This document shows, piece after piece, positions 9,940 through 19,924 of a stretch of DNA of 64,000 nt (position 1 is its first letter; every line of letters begins with the position of its first letter). A program made the translations under genes and the position numbers. The notes below the pieces were generated by a model. It ran no database searches and was not told where the DNA came from. It was given only the letters and a program-made list of their open reading frames with translations. The DNA comes from Debaryomyces hansenii CBS767. Its lineage: Eukaryota > Ascomycota > Pichiomycetes > Serinales > Debaryomycetaceae. Location: positions 1 through 64,000 of the forward strand of contig NC_006047.2 of NCBI RefSeq assembly GCF_000006445.2. The letters run 5' to 3'.

Positions 9940-10935
9940 TTAGTCTGCTATGGCCAACTTCAAGAAATAGTTGATGCCGTCAAAGATTTTGGCTCGCACC
10001 TTCGACTGCGCAAACCGGTCATCGGGAAGCATCAACGAGATAATCACGGCTTTCATAAACGTTTCAGTCGTGTCTTCTTCCACCACAATATACTTCTCGA
10101 TCGTCTCCATCACCGCTCGCTTCACCACTTCGTCGGTGGGATTGGTCACCACCTCCTCGATGATTCGGTTATCGCATAACTTGGCAAACGTGTAGAAAAA
10201 GCGGCCGGCGTAATTTGCATATATCACCTGCGTCGTAAAGAGAACCGGCACCTTCAATATTCCCTCTCGCAACATCCGGTTGTAAATGGGATGCGTGCCT
10301 TTCAAATGTGGCCTGTCCTGGAGAATATACTTCTTGACGGCCTCAAACACCGGTATGCTCTCTTCCTTGTTTTCGCTGTGTAGATACTGCGGGTATCCCT
10401 TTCCGTAATATAGGTTGGCGTTGATTGTGCGGAGGAACTTGTCCTCGTGCCGGAGATGGGTATGCGGGCCTTCGATGGTTGTCATTGAAGTGGGCGGTTT
10501 GGTGTCTTCTTTTTCGCGGTATATATAGGAAAAGCCGCACTTTTGGTTGGGAATTGCATACCCGGTTGTTCTGAAGACGTGCCGTTGGAAGTTGCAATTG
10601 ACTCTGTGTTCTGTTCTAAGATGATGATTAATGTGTGACTTTGAGGCATGATTGAAGCAAAGCTTGCAAACATTTAGCTTAGATTCTTTGACTCCTGGTA
10701 CCTCGGAGTCATCTGTAACAGCAATTATCTGCTTCAATAAATAATGCTGTTTGGAATGTTCCTGGTAGTAACTTTTAATTTCCGACAATATAGTACTGCG
10801 GATTTCACTACTTTCGATAAGACGTGGTAGATATTTATTTGCAAATTTCTCAGCCAAAGGATTTACTATTTTGTCCTTGTGCACTAAAATAGACACTCCC
10901 CCGACTTCTCTAATACGTAATTCGTGCGACTCCAT
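9940..10935 (-). CDS. OrsD/DUF3505-like zinc-finger N-terminal part of the recombinase-helicase gene
   Basis: 331 residues from ATG 10935 (the frame is open a little further, but only from a GTG). A C2H2-type finger is visible, C90-x2-C93-x11-H105-x4-H110 (VCKLCFNHASKSH...). It resembles the N-terminal zinc-binding region (OrsD, former DUF3505) of fungal RecQ-like helicases. The following ~200 residues look like the N-terminal helical region of a recombinase. The stop is TAA 9940-9942, immediately and in the same frame followed by the ATG of the helicase part (TAAATG). The two parts therefore make one ~1,100-codon reading frame interrupted by a single UAA. They may be one recently broken gene, two proteins made by stop-restart, or a readthrough product. 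Probably DNA-binding, nuclear. Confidence 0.65.
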   Translation of the reverse strand: MESHELRIREVGGVSILVHKDKIVNPLAEKFANKYLPRLIESSEIRSTILSEIKSYYQEHSKQHYLLKQIIAVTDDSEVPGVKESKLNVCKLCFNHASKSHINHHLRTEHRVNCNFQRHVFRTTGYAIPNQKCGFSYIYREKEDTKPPTSMTTIEGPHTHLRHEDKFLRTINANLYYGKGYPQYLHSENKEESIPVFEAVKKYILQDRPHLKGTHPIYNRMLREGILKVPVLFTTQVIYANYAGRFFYTFAKLCDNRIIEEVVTNPTDEVVKRAVMETIEKYIVVEEDTTETFMKAVIISLMLPDDRFAQSKVRAKIFDGINYFLKLAIAD

Positions 10936-11801
10936 TTTATTAAAAGACGCAGGGTAAAGTATCAATCCAGAATAGGACAGCACATTTGTTCGTCGACTTC
11001 TTTCCCCTCACGACATTTGTTTCCGACACTACAAATACATTAAATTCACGACATTCAAGTACTCAGAAAATGACTGCGTACCACAAATATGCCGCAGAAA
11101 AGGGCTCTATAATGACTACATTTTATAACTCGTTTAAAAATAACAAGTTACTTTCGTATTCTTAAGTGCTGAAAAAAGAATAAATATAAAATATGAGGTC
11201 CATCCGACACGGTTCATATTTTCAAGATTTTGCGAATATCGGTTAGGATTCTGAATTTTTAGAAACTTTCTGAGAAGAGTGCAAAAAACTTGCAAATGTG
11301 ATTTCTCACTTTCTCAGAATTTTCTCAAACTTGGTTATAATGCCTCCTATATACTACATGATGATATAAATATCACCGGATATACATAGGAATTAAAGAG
11401 TACAGACAGTTTACAATTGGAAATAGGACAGTTTACACTTTTGGCTTGCGCACTTTTTTTCAGTGTGAGACCAGTTTACAATTTATATACTTCGCGACCA
11501 GTTTGAAATAGCTTTCGCGTATTAGAAATTTATTCGAATATCTATATATGGTCCACATATTGCATGCTTCTGCATGTGAAATTGGTTGAAATTTTGTATG
11601 AACAATTAATTCATTGCGACTATTTCACATGTTAGAAGCTTAACCGCTAAGCCTTAACAATTTCATGTGCATTTTTAATTTGAATAATAAGGCTGTACAG
11701 AGAACCAAATAAATTGAAATCATTTGAAAGTTTTCTAAAAACCGTATAAAAAAATATATATTAGTGGAAATAACAAGTTAAGATCCGTCTAAGTAGGTAA
11801 T
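10936..11801. repeat. Spacer with repeated CAGTTTACA motifs, left flank of element family 2
   Basis: Spacer between the divergently transcribed family-1 and family-2 genes. CAGTTTACA occurs at about 11407, 11428 and 11472, with a related CAGTTTGAA near 11501. The version ACAGTTTACACTTTT near 11427 recurs as ACAGTTTACACTATT at ~14840, just beyond the palindrome downstream of the 944-residue gene, and as ACAGTTTGCACTTTT in the inverted copy near 19960. These may mark the ends of the family-2 element, which would then span roughly 11.4-14.9 kb. Confidence 0.45.
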
Positions 11802-14636
11802 ATGATATGCAGGTGTTGTGGAAAAGAAAAAAAAACAGCGAGTCAGAAGAAAACATGCAAAAAATGTCGCCAAAAGCTGAAACGAAGAAGAATATCAAAA
11901 GCACAAGCCTTTGATATGTCTAACAATTCTAGTTGGTTTGATTCTTCATCTCCACAGTTAGATGAAAGTAAACCGCGTCCAATAATCAGTAATAAGCCAA
12001 ATAATGACAAAGCCTACTTGAAAAATGAAGAATTTGATAGTCAACGAACTATAGATATTCCAGATAGTCAGCTTACCGTGGAAATGTCTTCTCAGAATGA
12101 CTATGGAGATCCTGTCTACGATGAAGTATCTTCTGAACAAAATACTGGTGAGCAAAGTAATTATGAAGTTAGTATTCAGATTCAACAAGACGAGGTACTT
12201 CGGATGAAAGGAATTGACTTGGTGGAAAAAACACAAGAAGGTTTAGAAGATATTGAAGATGATAATAACAGTATGGATGAGAGCAACTTTGAAATTGAAT
12301 ACGATAATTTTCAAGATGATTACAGTGACCCCAGTTACATAGAATCCGAAAGCCAAGATAGCATAGAAAATTCTATAGACGTAGAGGAAACCCTTCCAGA
12401 GCCTTCAAATAATGGAGCCAATTTGCCAACTATTGGTGAAATCGAAGAACTACTAGAAGGGAGCGATATAAGTATAGATAATTGGGCCAAGGTGGCGGTT
12501 AACAAAAAGACGGGAAATATTATTGATATTCACACAACAGAAAGATGGCTAAAATATATTGTTCCAACAGCCAGTATATATTCAAAAGCTTTGGCTAAAG
12601 AAATGGTATTAAAAGCTGTCCCAGAAAACAATTACCAAATTATTAAGAGTGGGTTCATACCACGTCCAATTAATTTCGCTAAAATGTATGATTTACAATA
12701 CTGTCCAGATTGTACTAGACTCAAGTCGATCCAAAATCATTTTTCTCATCGTATTCCTTCTTCTCTGAGAGACAAGTGTACTTATCGAGGTCCATTTAAA
12801 CTTGGTCAAGGGCATCGCATAGGTCTCACATATATTATGTTATCTAACGTACATGAATTCCCAGAAATCTCTAGCTCCATAAAAAACAAGCTTACTAATC
12901 CACAGTTGACTAGAGAATTAACCGAATACATTCTGAGTGGAAATAAATATTTAGAAGATATTAATTTTAAGCAAAACATTTTTGATAAATATCACAAAGA
13001 GTTTAAGTTCCTATTATTGCAGTTACCTACAGCCTCTGATAAAATAAATGAGTTAAGACAATCATTGGTCGACAGGATGGTTGAAATTAGTGAATATGCT
13101 AGACTGAATCATGAAGTGGGACAAAGTCTATTCAAAAAGTTCCGTAATGTTCGAAAGGAAACAGTTATTATGTATACTAATATAGTTTTTAAGATTCTTT
13201 ATACTATGATCAAATTACAAGATCTTGGTTATTTGAGGCTATTCGATATTAATGATAAGGCTGAAGATATTGGCTGCATTGAAGTCGTCACAAATTATTT
13301 TGATAACAAGTTGATGTTATATAAGATAAATCCAGTTGGATACGAGTTTCAGACATCACCATTCATAGTGGCTTTATGGTTAAATCATCTAGATCCAGTA
13401 GATCATTGCCTAAGAGACGAAAGTGGAATTCAACATTTATTTGATGCTACTCAGCTTTTTATGAAATTGGAATTAATCAATTATTGTCGAACAAACCATA
13501 AAAATATGGAACTAGAATACAAAGAATATTTCAAGGCGACTGAAGATTACACAACTATTTACAAGATTTTAAGAATTATGAAAGGTAGACTTTTTGACTT
13601 TAGAACTATTGTTTCTAATTATTACGATGTTTATTTCACTAAAAAGTATACCACCATGCTTTACAAAGAAAAAGAAATACATTTATCTGATGTCCCCGAA
13701 TTTGTTGTTTTCCTTATTGAAAGTTTTTGCAATACGATATTACCAATACTACCAGATCACTTTAAAATTAAAGATTTCATTGAGCGAGTATATGACCCAA
13801 ACTTCTATTCATCTTTATCCTGCTTTGCACCTCTTCATTCCTTTAGAGAACGCCTTCCATTTGTGTTGCTAGAAACAGCAGACGATTTAAGAAGAGTACT
13901 TTGTTTTAATTTCTTCAAACTAAACAAGCTCATTATATTAATTATGTACTTTACAGGAGGACTTCCATTTCGTATGACCGAAGTATTAGGATTACAATTC
14001 AACGATAAAAAAAGAAACATATTTTTTCGTGGCGGGAAAATGGTATGTACATATACGTACAACAAGACTGATAACATATCAAATAAGACAAAACTCATAT
14101 CAAGAGGATATCCTATTATTGTATCAAAAATAGTATTCTTTTACATTAACTATGTCAGGTATTACGAACTCAGGCTAATGGAACAATTAAAGCAGTTGGA
14201 TAATAATAAAAGCAGATGGGAAACACTACAAGAAAGATGTACAAGGTATTTGTTTGTCGATATTAGTGGAATTGTTCAACTGGAAGACATGTATGCATTA
14301 TTCATGCAAATGAGTACGAAGTTCATCAAAACAAGATTAGGAATACGAGATTGGAGACAGATTATGGTCCAATTTGTTAAAAAGAATGTCTCTTCTACTA
14401 GTATGTTAAGCTCCTCATTCATCCATAAGTTTTTAGAGATGCAAGCAGGCCATGGATCAACAGTAGCCTTAAATAGTTACGAAAAAACTACCACCAGAGA
14501 TTATGAAAATGGTATAGTTGAAGCACAACAGTTGATGTCGGAACGTTGGCACGAAATCATCAACCTTCCCTTATCACTTAATGAATTAGAAAACTTCAAA
14601 CCCAATATCCAACTTTCCAGCAAAGAAATAAACTGA
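11802..14636 (+). CDS. Large tyrosine-recombinase-like protein, family 2
   Basis: Intact 944-residue protein. A Cys-rich start (CRCC...CKKC, residues 3-22) is followed by basic KRRR, an acidic Ser/Asp/Glu-rich stretch (~40-215), then a CPDC...H...H segment near residue 305 resembling the OrsD-like finger of family 1. The C-terminal ~250 residues match the family-1 recombinase motif by motif: LPFRMTEVL (R724), YNKT and a Lys-rich strand, DWRQIMVQF (R852), AGHGS (H884) and NSYEK (Y893). The H-to-Y spacing of nine is identical to family 1. No helicase follows. It probably binds and rearranges DNA in the nucleus as a transposon integrase/recombinase. The residue after the conserved His is Gly, not Arg. 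The far 3' end exists again, inverted, at 19.9-20.2 kb. Confidence 0.7.
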   Translation: MICRCCGKEKKTASQKKTCKKCRQKLKRRRISKAQAFDMSNNSSWFDSSSPQLDESKPRPIISNKPNNDKAYLKNEEFDSQRTIDIPDSQLTVEMSSQNDYGDPVYDEVSSEQNTGEQSNYEVSIQIQQDEVLRMKGIDLVEKTQEGLEDIEDDNNSMDESNFEIEYDNFQDDYSDPSYIESESQDSIENSIDVEETLPEPSNNGANLPTIGEIEELLEGSDISIDNWAKVAVNKKTGNIIDIHTTERWLKYIVPTASIYSKALAKEMVLKAVPENNYQIIKSGFIPRPINFAKMYDLQYCPDCTRLKSIQNHFSHRIPSSLRDKCTYRGPFKLGQGHRIGLTYIMLSNVHEFPEISSSIKNKLTNPQLTRELTEYILSGNKYLEDINFKQNIFDKYHKEFKFLLLQLPTASDKINELRQSLVDRMVEISEYARLNHEVGQSLFKKFRNVRKETVIMYTNIVFKILYTMIKLQDLGYLRLFDINDKAEDIGCIEVVTNYFDNKLMLYKINPVGYEFQTSPFIVALWLNHLDPVDHCLRDESGIQHLFDATQLFMKLELINYCRTNHKNMELEYKEYFKATEDYTTIYKILRIMKGRLFDFRTIVSNYYDVYFTKKYTTMLYKEKEIHLSDVPEFVVFLIESFCNTILPILPDHFKIKDFIERVYDPNFYSSLSCFAPLHSFRERLPFVLLETADDLRRVLCFNFFKLNKLIILIMYFTGGLPFRMTEVLGLQFNDKKRNIFFRGGKMVCTYTYNKTDNISNKTKLISRGYPIIVSKIVFFYINYVRYYELRLMEQLKQLDNNKSRWETLQERCTRYLFVDISGIVQLEDMYALFMQMSTKFIKTRLGIRDWRQIMVQFVKKNVSSTSMLSSSFIHKFLEMQAGHGSTVALNSYEKTTTRDYENGIVEAQQLMSERWHEIINLPLSLNELENFKPNIQLSSKEIN

Positions 14637-14801
14637 TGAGGCCAATCATGTACTTACGTACTTATATATTGTTAATTATTTGTTTATCTTTTTTGTTTAT
14701 TTCTACGAAATGAATGACCTATGCTTTCTATTAATGGAGCATGCTTATGTAAAATCATGAATATTCTATTGTTTATCTTTGTTTATTTGTTTAGAATTAA
14801 T

Positions 14802-14823
14802 AGTACCATGACGTCATGGTACT
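14802..14823. repeat. 22-bp perfect palindrome, copy 1
   Basis: Perfect palindrome with core GTACCATGACGTCATGGTAC plus one flanking base pair. It lies 166 bp after the family-2 stop codon. An identical 22-mer at 19984-20005 is flanked by similar sequence in inverted orientation. The centre TGACGTCA is also a CRE/ATF-type site. It could be a recombinase target or a regulatory element. Confidence 0.85.
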
Positions 14824-15245
14824 CTGAAAAGTAAACAAAAACAGTTTACACTATTAGTATGGGGTTGAACGGTTTGCACGCAGTTGCAGGGTATAGTCGT
14901 GTTACTAGAATATATTATGGTAATTTAGAGGAGGCTGATTCAAATGAGAAGTTTCAAAATGAATCTGCCCAAATTTGGAATGATACATATAAACTAGGAC
15001 ACAAAATTTTTAAAGTCGAAAATCTGATCTCAAGCTCTATATAGTTTTGGAATATATCCTCAGAGATATGCTGATGCTATACAATTCGTATATTTTCTAA
15101 AGCATCAAGGTTAGAACACATATTCAAATAATCATTATAAAATGTTCTGCAAACTTTTAAACCAAATATTGTTTGACAATGCTGTTTTTTTTCGACATCA
15201 TTAAAACCTTAAAAGTTGCAAAGTATCCCCCGTGCTATCTAGGTA

Positions 15246-15276
15246 AACCCCAAGTGGAGTTTCCCCACTTGGGGTT
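15246..15276. repeat. Hairpin, 12-bp perfect stem with 7-nt loop
   Basis: AACCCCAAGTGG (15246-15257) is exactly complementary to CCACTTGGGGTT (15265-15276). No T-run follows. It could be a relic of a small inverted-repeat element. Function unknown. Confidence 0.7.
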
Positions 15277-15669
15277 CTCCCTTTATTTTATAACCGCGGT
15301 CAGTACTGCAGGTCAAGAAAAACGTCTCCAAATTTACAATTCAGGCGCGCAGTAATTATTTCCAAGACCAATTGCAACTACTGGAATGTGCGCTTATATT
15401 TTATTGGCTATTTCTAAAATATTAAGCTCGGAATCTGAAACCAGAACTCTTAAACTAGTTTTATATCCTCGGATAAATTGTAATCTCTACTAAAAAAAAC
15501 ATCTTATTTGTCACTAGTATAATGGGCGTAAGGAAGATGAGAAAATTAACTAATGATAAAAAGGATACTAAAAAGAAGTCACTTCTGTATTTTTCTACCT
15601 GAAAACATATAAAAATTATGGAAATTTCTCAAATATTTATAGGATCAAAAATAAAAAGGTATTAGAAAA

Positions 15670-16791
15670 ATGAAGGCTTGCCCAATTATATATTTTATTG
15701 CTGCTATAACTATTTCATTTGTGGATGCCTATAACAATGTAATCTATAACTTGGCAGTCGATATGGCAGAATACTGCCGGATAAGCTACTGCATCAAAGG
15801 CTTCGGAAATTATGACTTTTTAGTTGATGCACCCTTGCTTAAAATTGGTGATCTTCCATTAGCTTGTCCAACATTAACTTTTTGCCAAGACAACAAAGAT
15901 ATTGAAATTGTTCAAATACTTAATCCTAATATTAAGGAAGCCCAGATGAGTGGAAGTGGCTATGTCGCAATAAACCATGCTAAGAAACATATCGTTGTTG
16001 TTTCTCGTGGGAGTTATACAATTCAGGATTGGGTTTCAGATTTTGAATTCGCTCTAGTACCGTACAAACGTTGTTCTTTATGTGCTGTACATAAAGGTGT
16101 CTACGCAGCAACAGAAGTTATTAAAAAACAGGCATGGAACACAATTAAAAATCTCTTGAAAGAATATCCAGATTATGAACTTATAGCTACTGGACATTCC
16201 CTCGGAGGTGGGCTCACTGTTCTTGTTGGCCTCGAAATGCAGCTTGACTTCAAAAAGCGTGTCACAGTTATTTCACTCGCTGGTTTGAAAATTGGTAACA
16301 ACCATCTTGCTGGATTTATAGATAAAACTTTCAACTCTTCTAAATACTTAGAAGAAGTTAACAAAGATGCTAATAAAACACAATTCGGTGGGTTTTTAAG
16401 AGTAGTACACGAAGCTGATATAGTTCCACTTATTCCACCTACCCCTTTATATGCTCATGGAGGTATTGAGCTCTATATTAATAAAGTCAGGCTCCCTCAT
16501 CCTCAAGGGTCCACGGAAATAAAAGGTATGTACAAGTTTGAACCTTTGTCATCCCAGCTTTTCAATATAATCACTCAAAAAACACTACAAGAGACTTTAA
16601 CCATATATGAGCATAACAACTACTTCATGTACATATATGGATGTAATTCAACAAGTATTTTTGACTTTATTCCTGGCCCAAACCCACAAGATGAGGGAAA
16701 TATTACTGCTGCTGCACTTCGAGCAACAATAATAAATCGTTCTACAAGTTATTCACAATCAACTTCCGCTGTTTCCATCACTACATTTTGA
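15670..16791 (+). CDS. Secreted class-3 triacylglycerol lipase
   Basis: 373 residues. An N-terminal signal peptide (hydrophobic residues ~5-18, cleavage near VDA-Y) suggests secretion. The alpha/beta-hydrolase lipase-3 fold is indicated by the nucleophile elbow GHSLGGG with S177, D250 in HEADIVP and H315 in YEHNNYF. The spacing resembles Yarrowia LIP2-like extracellular lipases, which hydrolyse ester bonds in triglycerides outside the cell. Length is normal and no break is visible. The C-terminal ~40 residues are Ser/Thr-rich with NxS/T glycosylation sites. It lies between the inverted copies of the family-2 element end, so it could have been carried or flanked by that duplication. ATG 15670 is the only sensible start before the signal peptide. 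Confidence 0.85.
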   Translation: MKACPIIYFIAAITISFVDAYNNVIYNLAVDMAEYCRISYCIKGFGNYDFLVDAPLLKIGDLPLACPTLTFCQDNKDIEIVQILNPNIKEAQMSGSGYVAINHAKKHIVVVSRGSYTIQDWVSDFEFALVPYKRCSLCAVHKGVYAATEVIKKQAWNTIKNLLKEYPDYELIATGHSLGGGLTVLVGLEMQLDFKKRVTVISLAGLKIGNNHLAGFIDKTFNSSKYLEEVNKDANKTQFGGFLRVVHEADIVPLIPPTPLYAHGGIELYINKVRLPHPQGSTEIKGMYKFEPLSSQLFNIITQKTLQETLTIYEHNNYFMYIYGCNSTSIFDFIPGPNPQDEGNITAAALRATIINRSTSYSQSTSAVSITTF

Positions 16792-16993
16792 GTACCTTAT
16801 ATAGTATAAAAATATTAATTTTGAAGTATTTTCCTAATAAATCTTAAGTCATTAAATATAATGCTCAGAATGGAAATTTTTTTAATGTTGAATAAAGCTG
16901 CTCACCTTCTCTGGCAAAAAAAACAATGAAACTACAAATTACGTATCAACACATCAGAAGGAAGGGGGTTGTCTGCTTGGGTATATAATTTTT

Positions 16994-17026
16994 GGATGTT
17001 GGGATGCTTAGGTGTAGGGATGTTGA
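16994..17026 (+). repeat. Interstitial telomere-like repeat, G-rich on + strand
   Basis: Contains AGGTGTAGGGATGTTGA (17010-17026), one full 16-nt unit, preceded by a degenerate partial unit (GGATGTTGGGATGCTT). The same unit appears at 25214 and 33623 on the opposite strand. The core GGTGT..GGATG is typical of Saccharomycotina telomeric repeats. The orientation would point the former chromosome end to the right. Confidence 0.6.
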
Positions 17027-17149
17027 TTGATCTAGGGTTACCCCGATTTAAGTGACTTTCTTGATCATGTAATAAAAAAAAAAACGTCTTGTTAGTGTTA
17101 CAAAGAAAAACTGATTATGAACTGCATATGTACTGCACATGACTATTGC

Positions 17150-17209
17150 CTGCACTTGGAGATTGCGCGTTTTTTCCATGGTTTAGGTGCACACCCATTC
17201 GGGTGCAAT
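17150..17209 (+). repeat. 60-bp dispersed hairpin repeat, copy A
   Basis: Begins CTGCACTTGGAGATTGCGCG and ends in a hairpin GTGCA-CACCC-ATTC-GGGTG-CAAT. A close copy in inverse orientation is at 29298-29357 (loop GTTT instead of ATTC), and a more decayed one at 42689-42740. Stem and flanks are conserved while the loop varies, so the fold may matter. Confidence 0.8.
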
Positions 17210-17389
17210 ATCTTAGAAGGGATTACGTCATGTATATATTTTTCGGGGTAGATAGTAATGCTATCACTGTTGATGATCCTAGCAACGAGTGCATTATAGG
17301 AGACTCATAGTTATATGGGTGAGTTCAAATTAAGAAGGAACAAAATGCAAGAATCTTTTGGATACACACTTATTAAGAATTTGAAGTAG

Positions 17390-17835
17390 AAGATGTGAGC
17401 AAAAACTCTCCTCAGAGAATAGTGCCCAAGAGTAGGTCATCCCAGGACATAGGGAATATGCCGTTTATACCGTACATTGATTACTACTGAATTCATGGAG
17501 ATGAGTACTGATAAATTCAGGGATAGGTACCGTGCCCCGCTTGATCATGCTCTTAGAAAATCAAGTATTAGGAGTCGACTTTTATCAGAAAGCTATTGGT
17601 ATCCATTGGGAGATGTTCTAGATAGGGAGCATGATATCCAAGACTACTTTAGTGAAGTATCAATGCCGATTAGGCGACTTTATGGTGATGTGTTTGAGTT
17701 ACCAGGTTTAAAAAAATCTGCTTCGCAAATAGGTATCACCTATGCGATTTGTTCGAAGCAATATCTTCCTTTGTTGTTCTTGTGTTTAGTGATTCTAAGC
17801 TCCCCTCGTCAAAAACTGCGAGAGAAGAAGTGATA
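17390..17835 (+). pseudogene. Truncated copy of the protein-kinase-like gene (N-terminal part)
   Basis: The plus strand encodes segments closely similar to the minus-strand relic at 19.1-19.5 kb: IVPKSRSSQ versus IVPKSDAS, TTEFMEMSTDKFRDRY versus TSEFGEMSSDEFKESY, and HDIQDYFSEVSMPIRRLYGDV versus DDIQEYFNEIAIPIRGLYRDV. A stop in the TGA-rich patch near 17488 and a frame change separate the pieces, and similarity ends after RLYGDV. It is a partial inverted duplicate of the neighbouring pseudogene; the kinase catalytic part is missing. Confidence 0.65.
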
Positions 17836-17844
17836 TACTTTCAT

Positions 17845-19668
17845 ATTTGTCATCTTTACCAGCCTTATCAAAATGCACGCATTCCCTTTCTTGAATAGAA
17901 AGGCTGATTTGATTATCTTTCTCATTAGAACTATTTCGTGAAGAGATTTAAAGTCATTTTTCTTATATTCTTCGTTATTGGAACAATCCGATAGGCCAAA
18001 GTCTATTAAACATGAATGTTGGCCTGCCTAACATCATTATGCGAAATTCCTAACAGATGGAGCTCGTTAAGTCTTGCTTTTATAAATTCATAGACACTAT
18101 CCATATTCCATTCGTCTATCGGCATTTCTGTCCCTAGATTTTCAAATATATGCATCAAATTATCGGGAAGACCATTTCAATAACCAGAAACAAGTAGCTT
18201 CGGAATCTTGGATGCAAATTGTGATTTCGCAATTTTTTCATTAATTACAAGCTCATTGAAGAACATGCCATAATAACCTTTCTATCAGGAATGCTGAAGC
18301 ATGTTAAATCATTCTCTTCCCATAATCGACTATAATAATAGTATAATTTGACAAACACCGTGTATGGAAGTTTTAAATCAGGATAACGTTTTGGTGCATC
18401 ATATATGACTTAACAATGCGTGTTACCATGAATTTAATCAGTCTCATCACTATCAGCAGTTTCCTTGATTAAGTCCAAATCTTCTGCAAACTCATTACCA
18501 GGCAGACTCTCCGAAAGTCTACTAATCTCATAGATAATCCTCGCGATGGTTCACTAGTCTGCCTAGGTAACACATTCTTAAATGGATCCGGTCCATCAGT
18601 TTTGCACGCTAATTCAAATTGACTTAGTAATTTACTCTTTGTATCGTATGTGTCAGTCACATTTTTATAAAAAACACCCACTATTGCAGATCCCAAAGTA
18701 ATACCATGTGCAACAGTCTCGGAATTATTAATATTATAGTAGTCTATAGTCATTTTTTCATCCAAAATTCTATATTTAAAAAAGGCAGAGAATGTTTGGT
18801 CATCTGAGATAAAAATCCTATCAGTACCACAGAGGAATACTTGATAGACATATTTCCTTAAAACCAAAGCAAGTAAAATCCCAGGAGACAACTCCCTATC
18901 AGCAAATAACGGTCGACCTTTCAGTGATCACACCTGCTTTTTATTTAATAAATTTTGTTTGTGATCGTTTATAGCTACCCTTAATTCTTCAAATCCTTGT
19001 GCCAAATTGTATGTTCCTTTTCTGTAATCCCCTATAGCAAAACAAAGGTCGGGGGTTTGCAAATTTAGAAACGACCCCTTTTTCAAAATACGGGCTATAT
19101 CTGGTTTTACTATTCTTCTTCTATCCAAAGGTGACCGAATCATCGAAGGTTTGCCAAATTAGTTGTCCATATCACCAACATCACGATAAAGTCCCCTGAT
19201 CGGGATTGCTATTTCATTAAAGTACTCTTGGATATCATCATCCACATGAGTAGCATCCCCAAATGGATATTTATATCTTTTGGTTAAGAAGTTGTCGCTA
19301 ATGTTCGTATCTTTAAGTACTTCATCAAATGGAGCAAGATAGCTCTCTTTGAATTCATCACTACTCATCTCTCCAAATTCAGACGTCATCAATGAATTAG
19401 CAACATAAACAACAAGATGCATGAGAGGCATGGCTCCTACTGAAATAGATGCGTCACTTTTGGGCACTATTCTCTCTGAAAAGCTCTATTGCTCATCCGC
19501 ATCGTCTCGTTTCCTTAATAAATGAGTATCCAAAAAGACCCTTCTGTTTTGTTGATTGTCATTTTGCACCGTAGCGTATAATGATGGAATTATTCTAACA
19601 CACCGATTCTCGGGGTCATCATACGTGGTACTTTCACTCTCTTCTCCTGAGAAGTACATACATGACAT
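17845..19668 (-). pseudogene. Fungal protein-kinase-like (FunK1-type) pseudogene
   Basis: A ~600-codon minus-strand gene broken by stops after ~60 codons (19486), at 19159, 18928, 18469 and further on. The downstream part shows a kinase core: FFNELVINEKIAKSQF (possible helix C Glu), HND in LLGISHNDVRQANI (18033-18041) and, one base out of frame, LIDFGLSD with DFG at 17995-18003. The upstream ~350 residues (MPIRGLYRDV-like, LNLQTPDLCFAIGDY) match the small plus-strand copy at 17390-17835. An HND catalytic loop instead of HRD and a large N-terminal region before the kinase fold suggest the fungal FunK1/atypical kinase group. It presumably phosphorylated unknown targets before decay. Confidence 0.65.
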
Positions 19669-19924
19669 GATTGCATGAGAAGTAAGTAGCTAGTTGGTTA
19701 GGTATGAGAACACTCACGTTTTTTTGCTTATCCCTTAATCATTGATTTTGTTGCGACCCTACCATACATAATAATCTCGCTAACAGAGTAATCCTAATAT
19801 GTATTCATATCCCATGACTAACCGGACCATTCCATACATTTTCAAGAAAGCGGGCTTTTATCAACTCACATCTGATCTATTATAATTTCTTATACTATGC
19901 ATAAGCTTACTATTATATCTTGCT

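Larger units (their letters stand above)
7639..10935 (-). mobile_element. Recombinase-helicase element, family 1
   Basis: The GC-rich block covering the two reading frames behaves as one unit: one frame, one orientation, composition unlike the flanks, and a decayed second copy at 35.3 kb. I could not find terminal repeats, so the limits given are those of the coding region only. It may be a Crypton-like transposon, or a telomere-linked helicase gene that spreads with chromosome ends. Confidence 0.55.
14637..15669. other. Flank of element family 2, no clear gene
   Basis: T-rich 3' flank of the 944-residue gene, a 22-bp palindrome (14802-14823), then AT-rich sequence. Short frames at 14859-15044 and 15173-15355 have no recognisable similarity; the second is created by a hairpin. 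The last 200 bp before 15670 presumably hold the lipase promoter. Confidence 0.4.
16792..17389. other. Intergenic with telomere-like repeat and repeat A
   Basis: No gene. Contains the G-rich telomere-like patch at 16994-17026 and hairpin repeat A at 17150-17209, listed separately. Confidence 0.5.

Noticed and set aside
7979..10195. Several plus-strand ORFs of 70-120 codons across the helicase element
   Set aside because: They are shadows of the GC-rich minus-strand gene.
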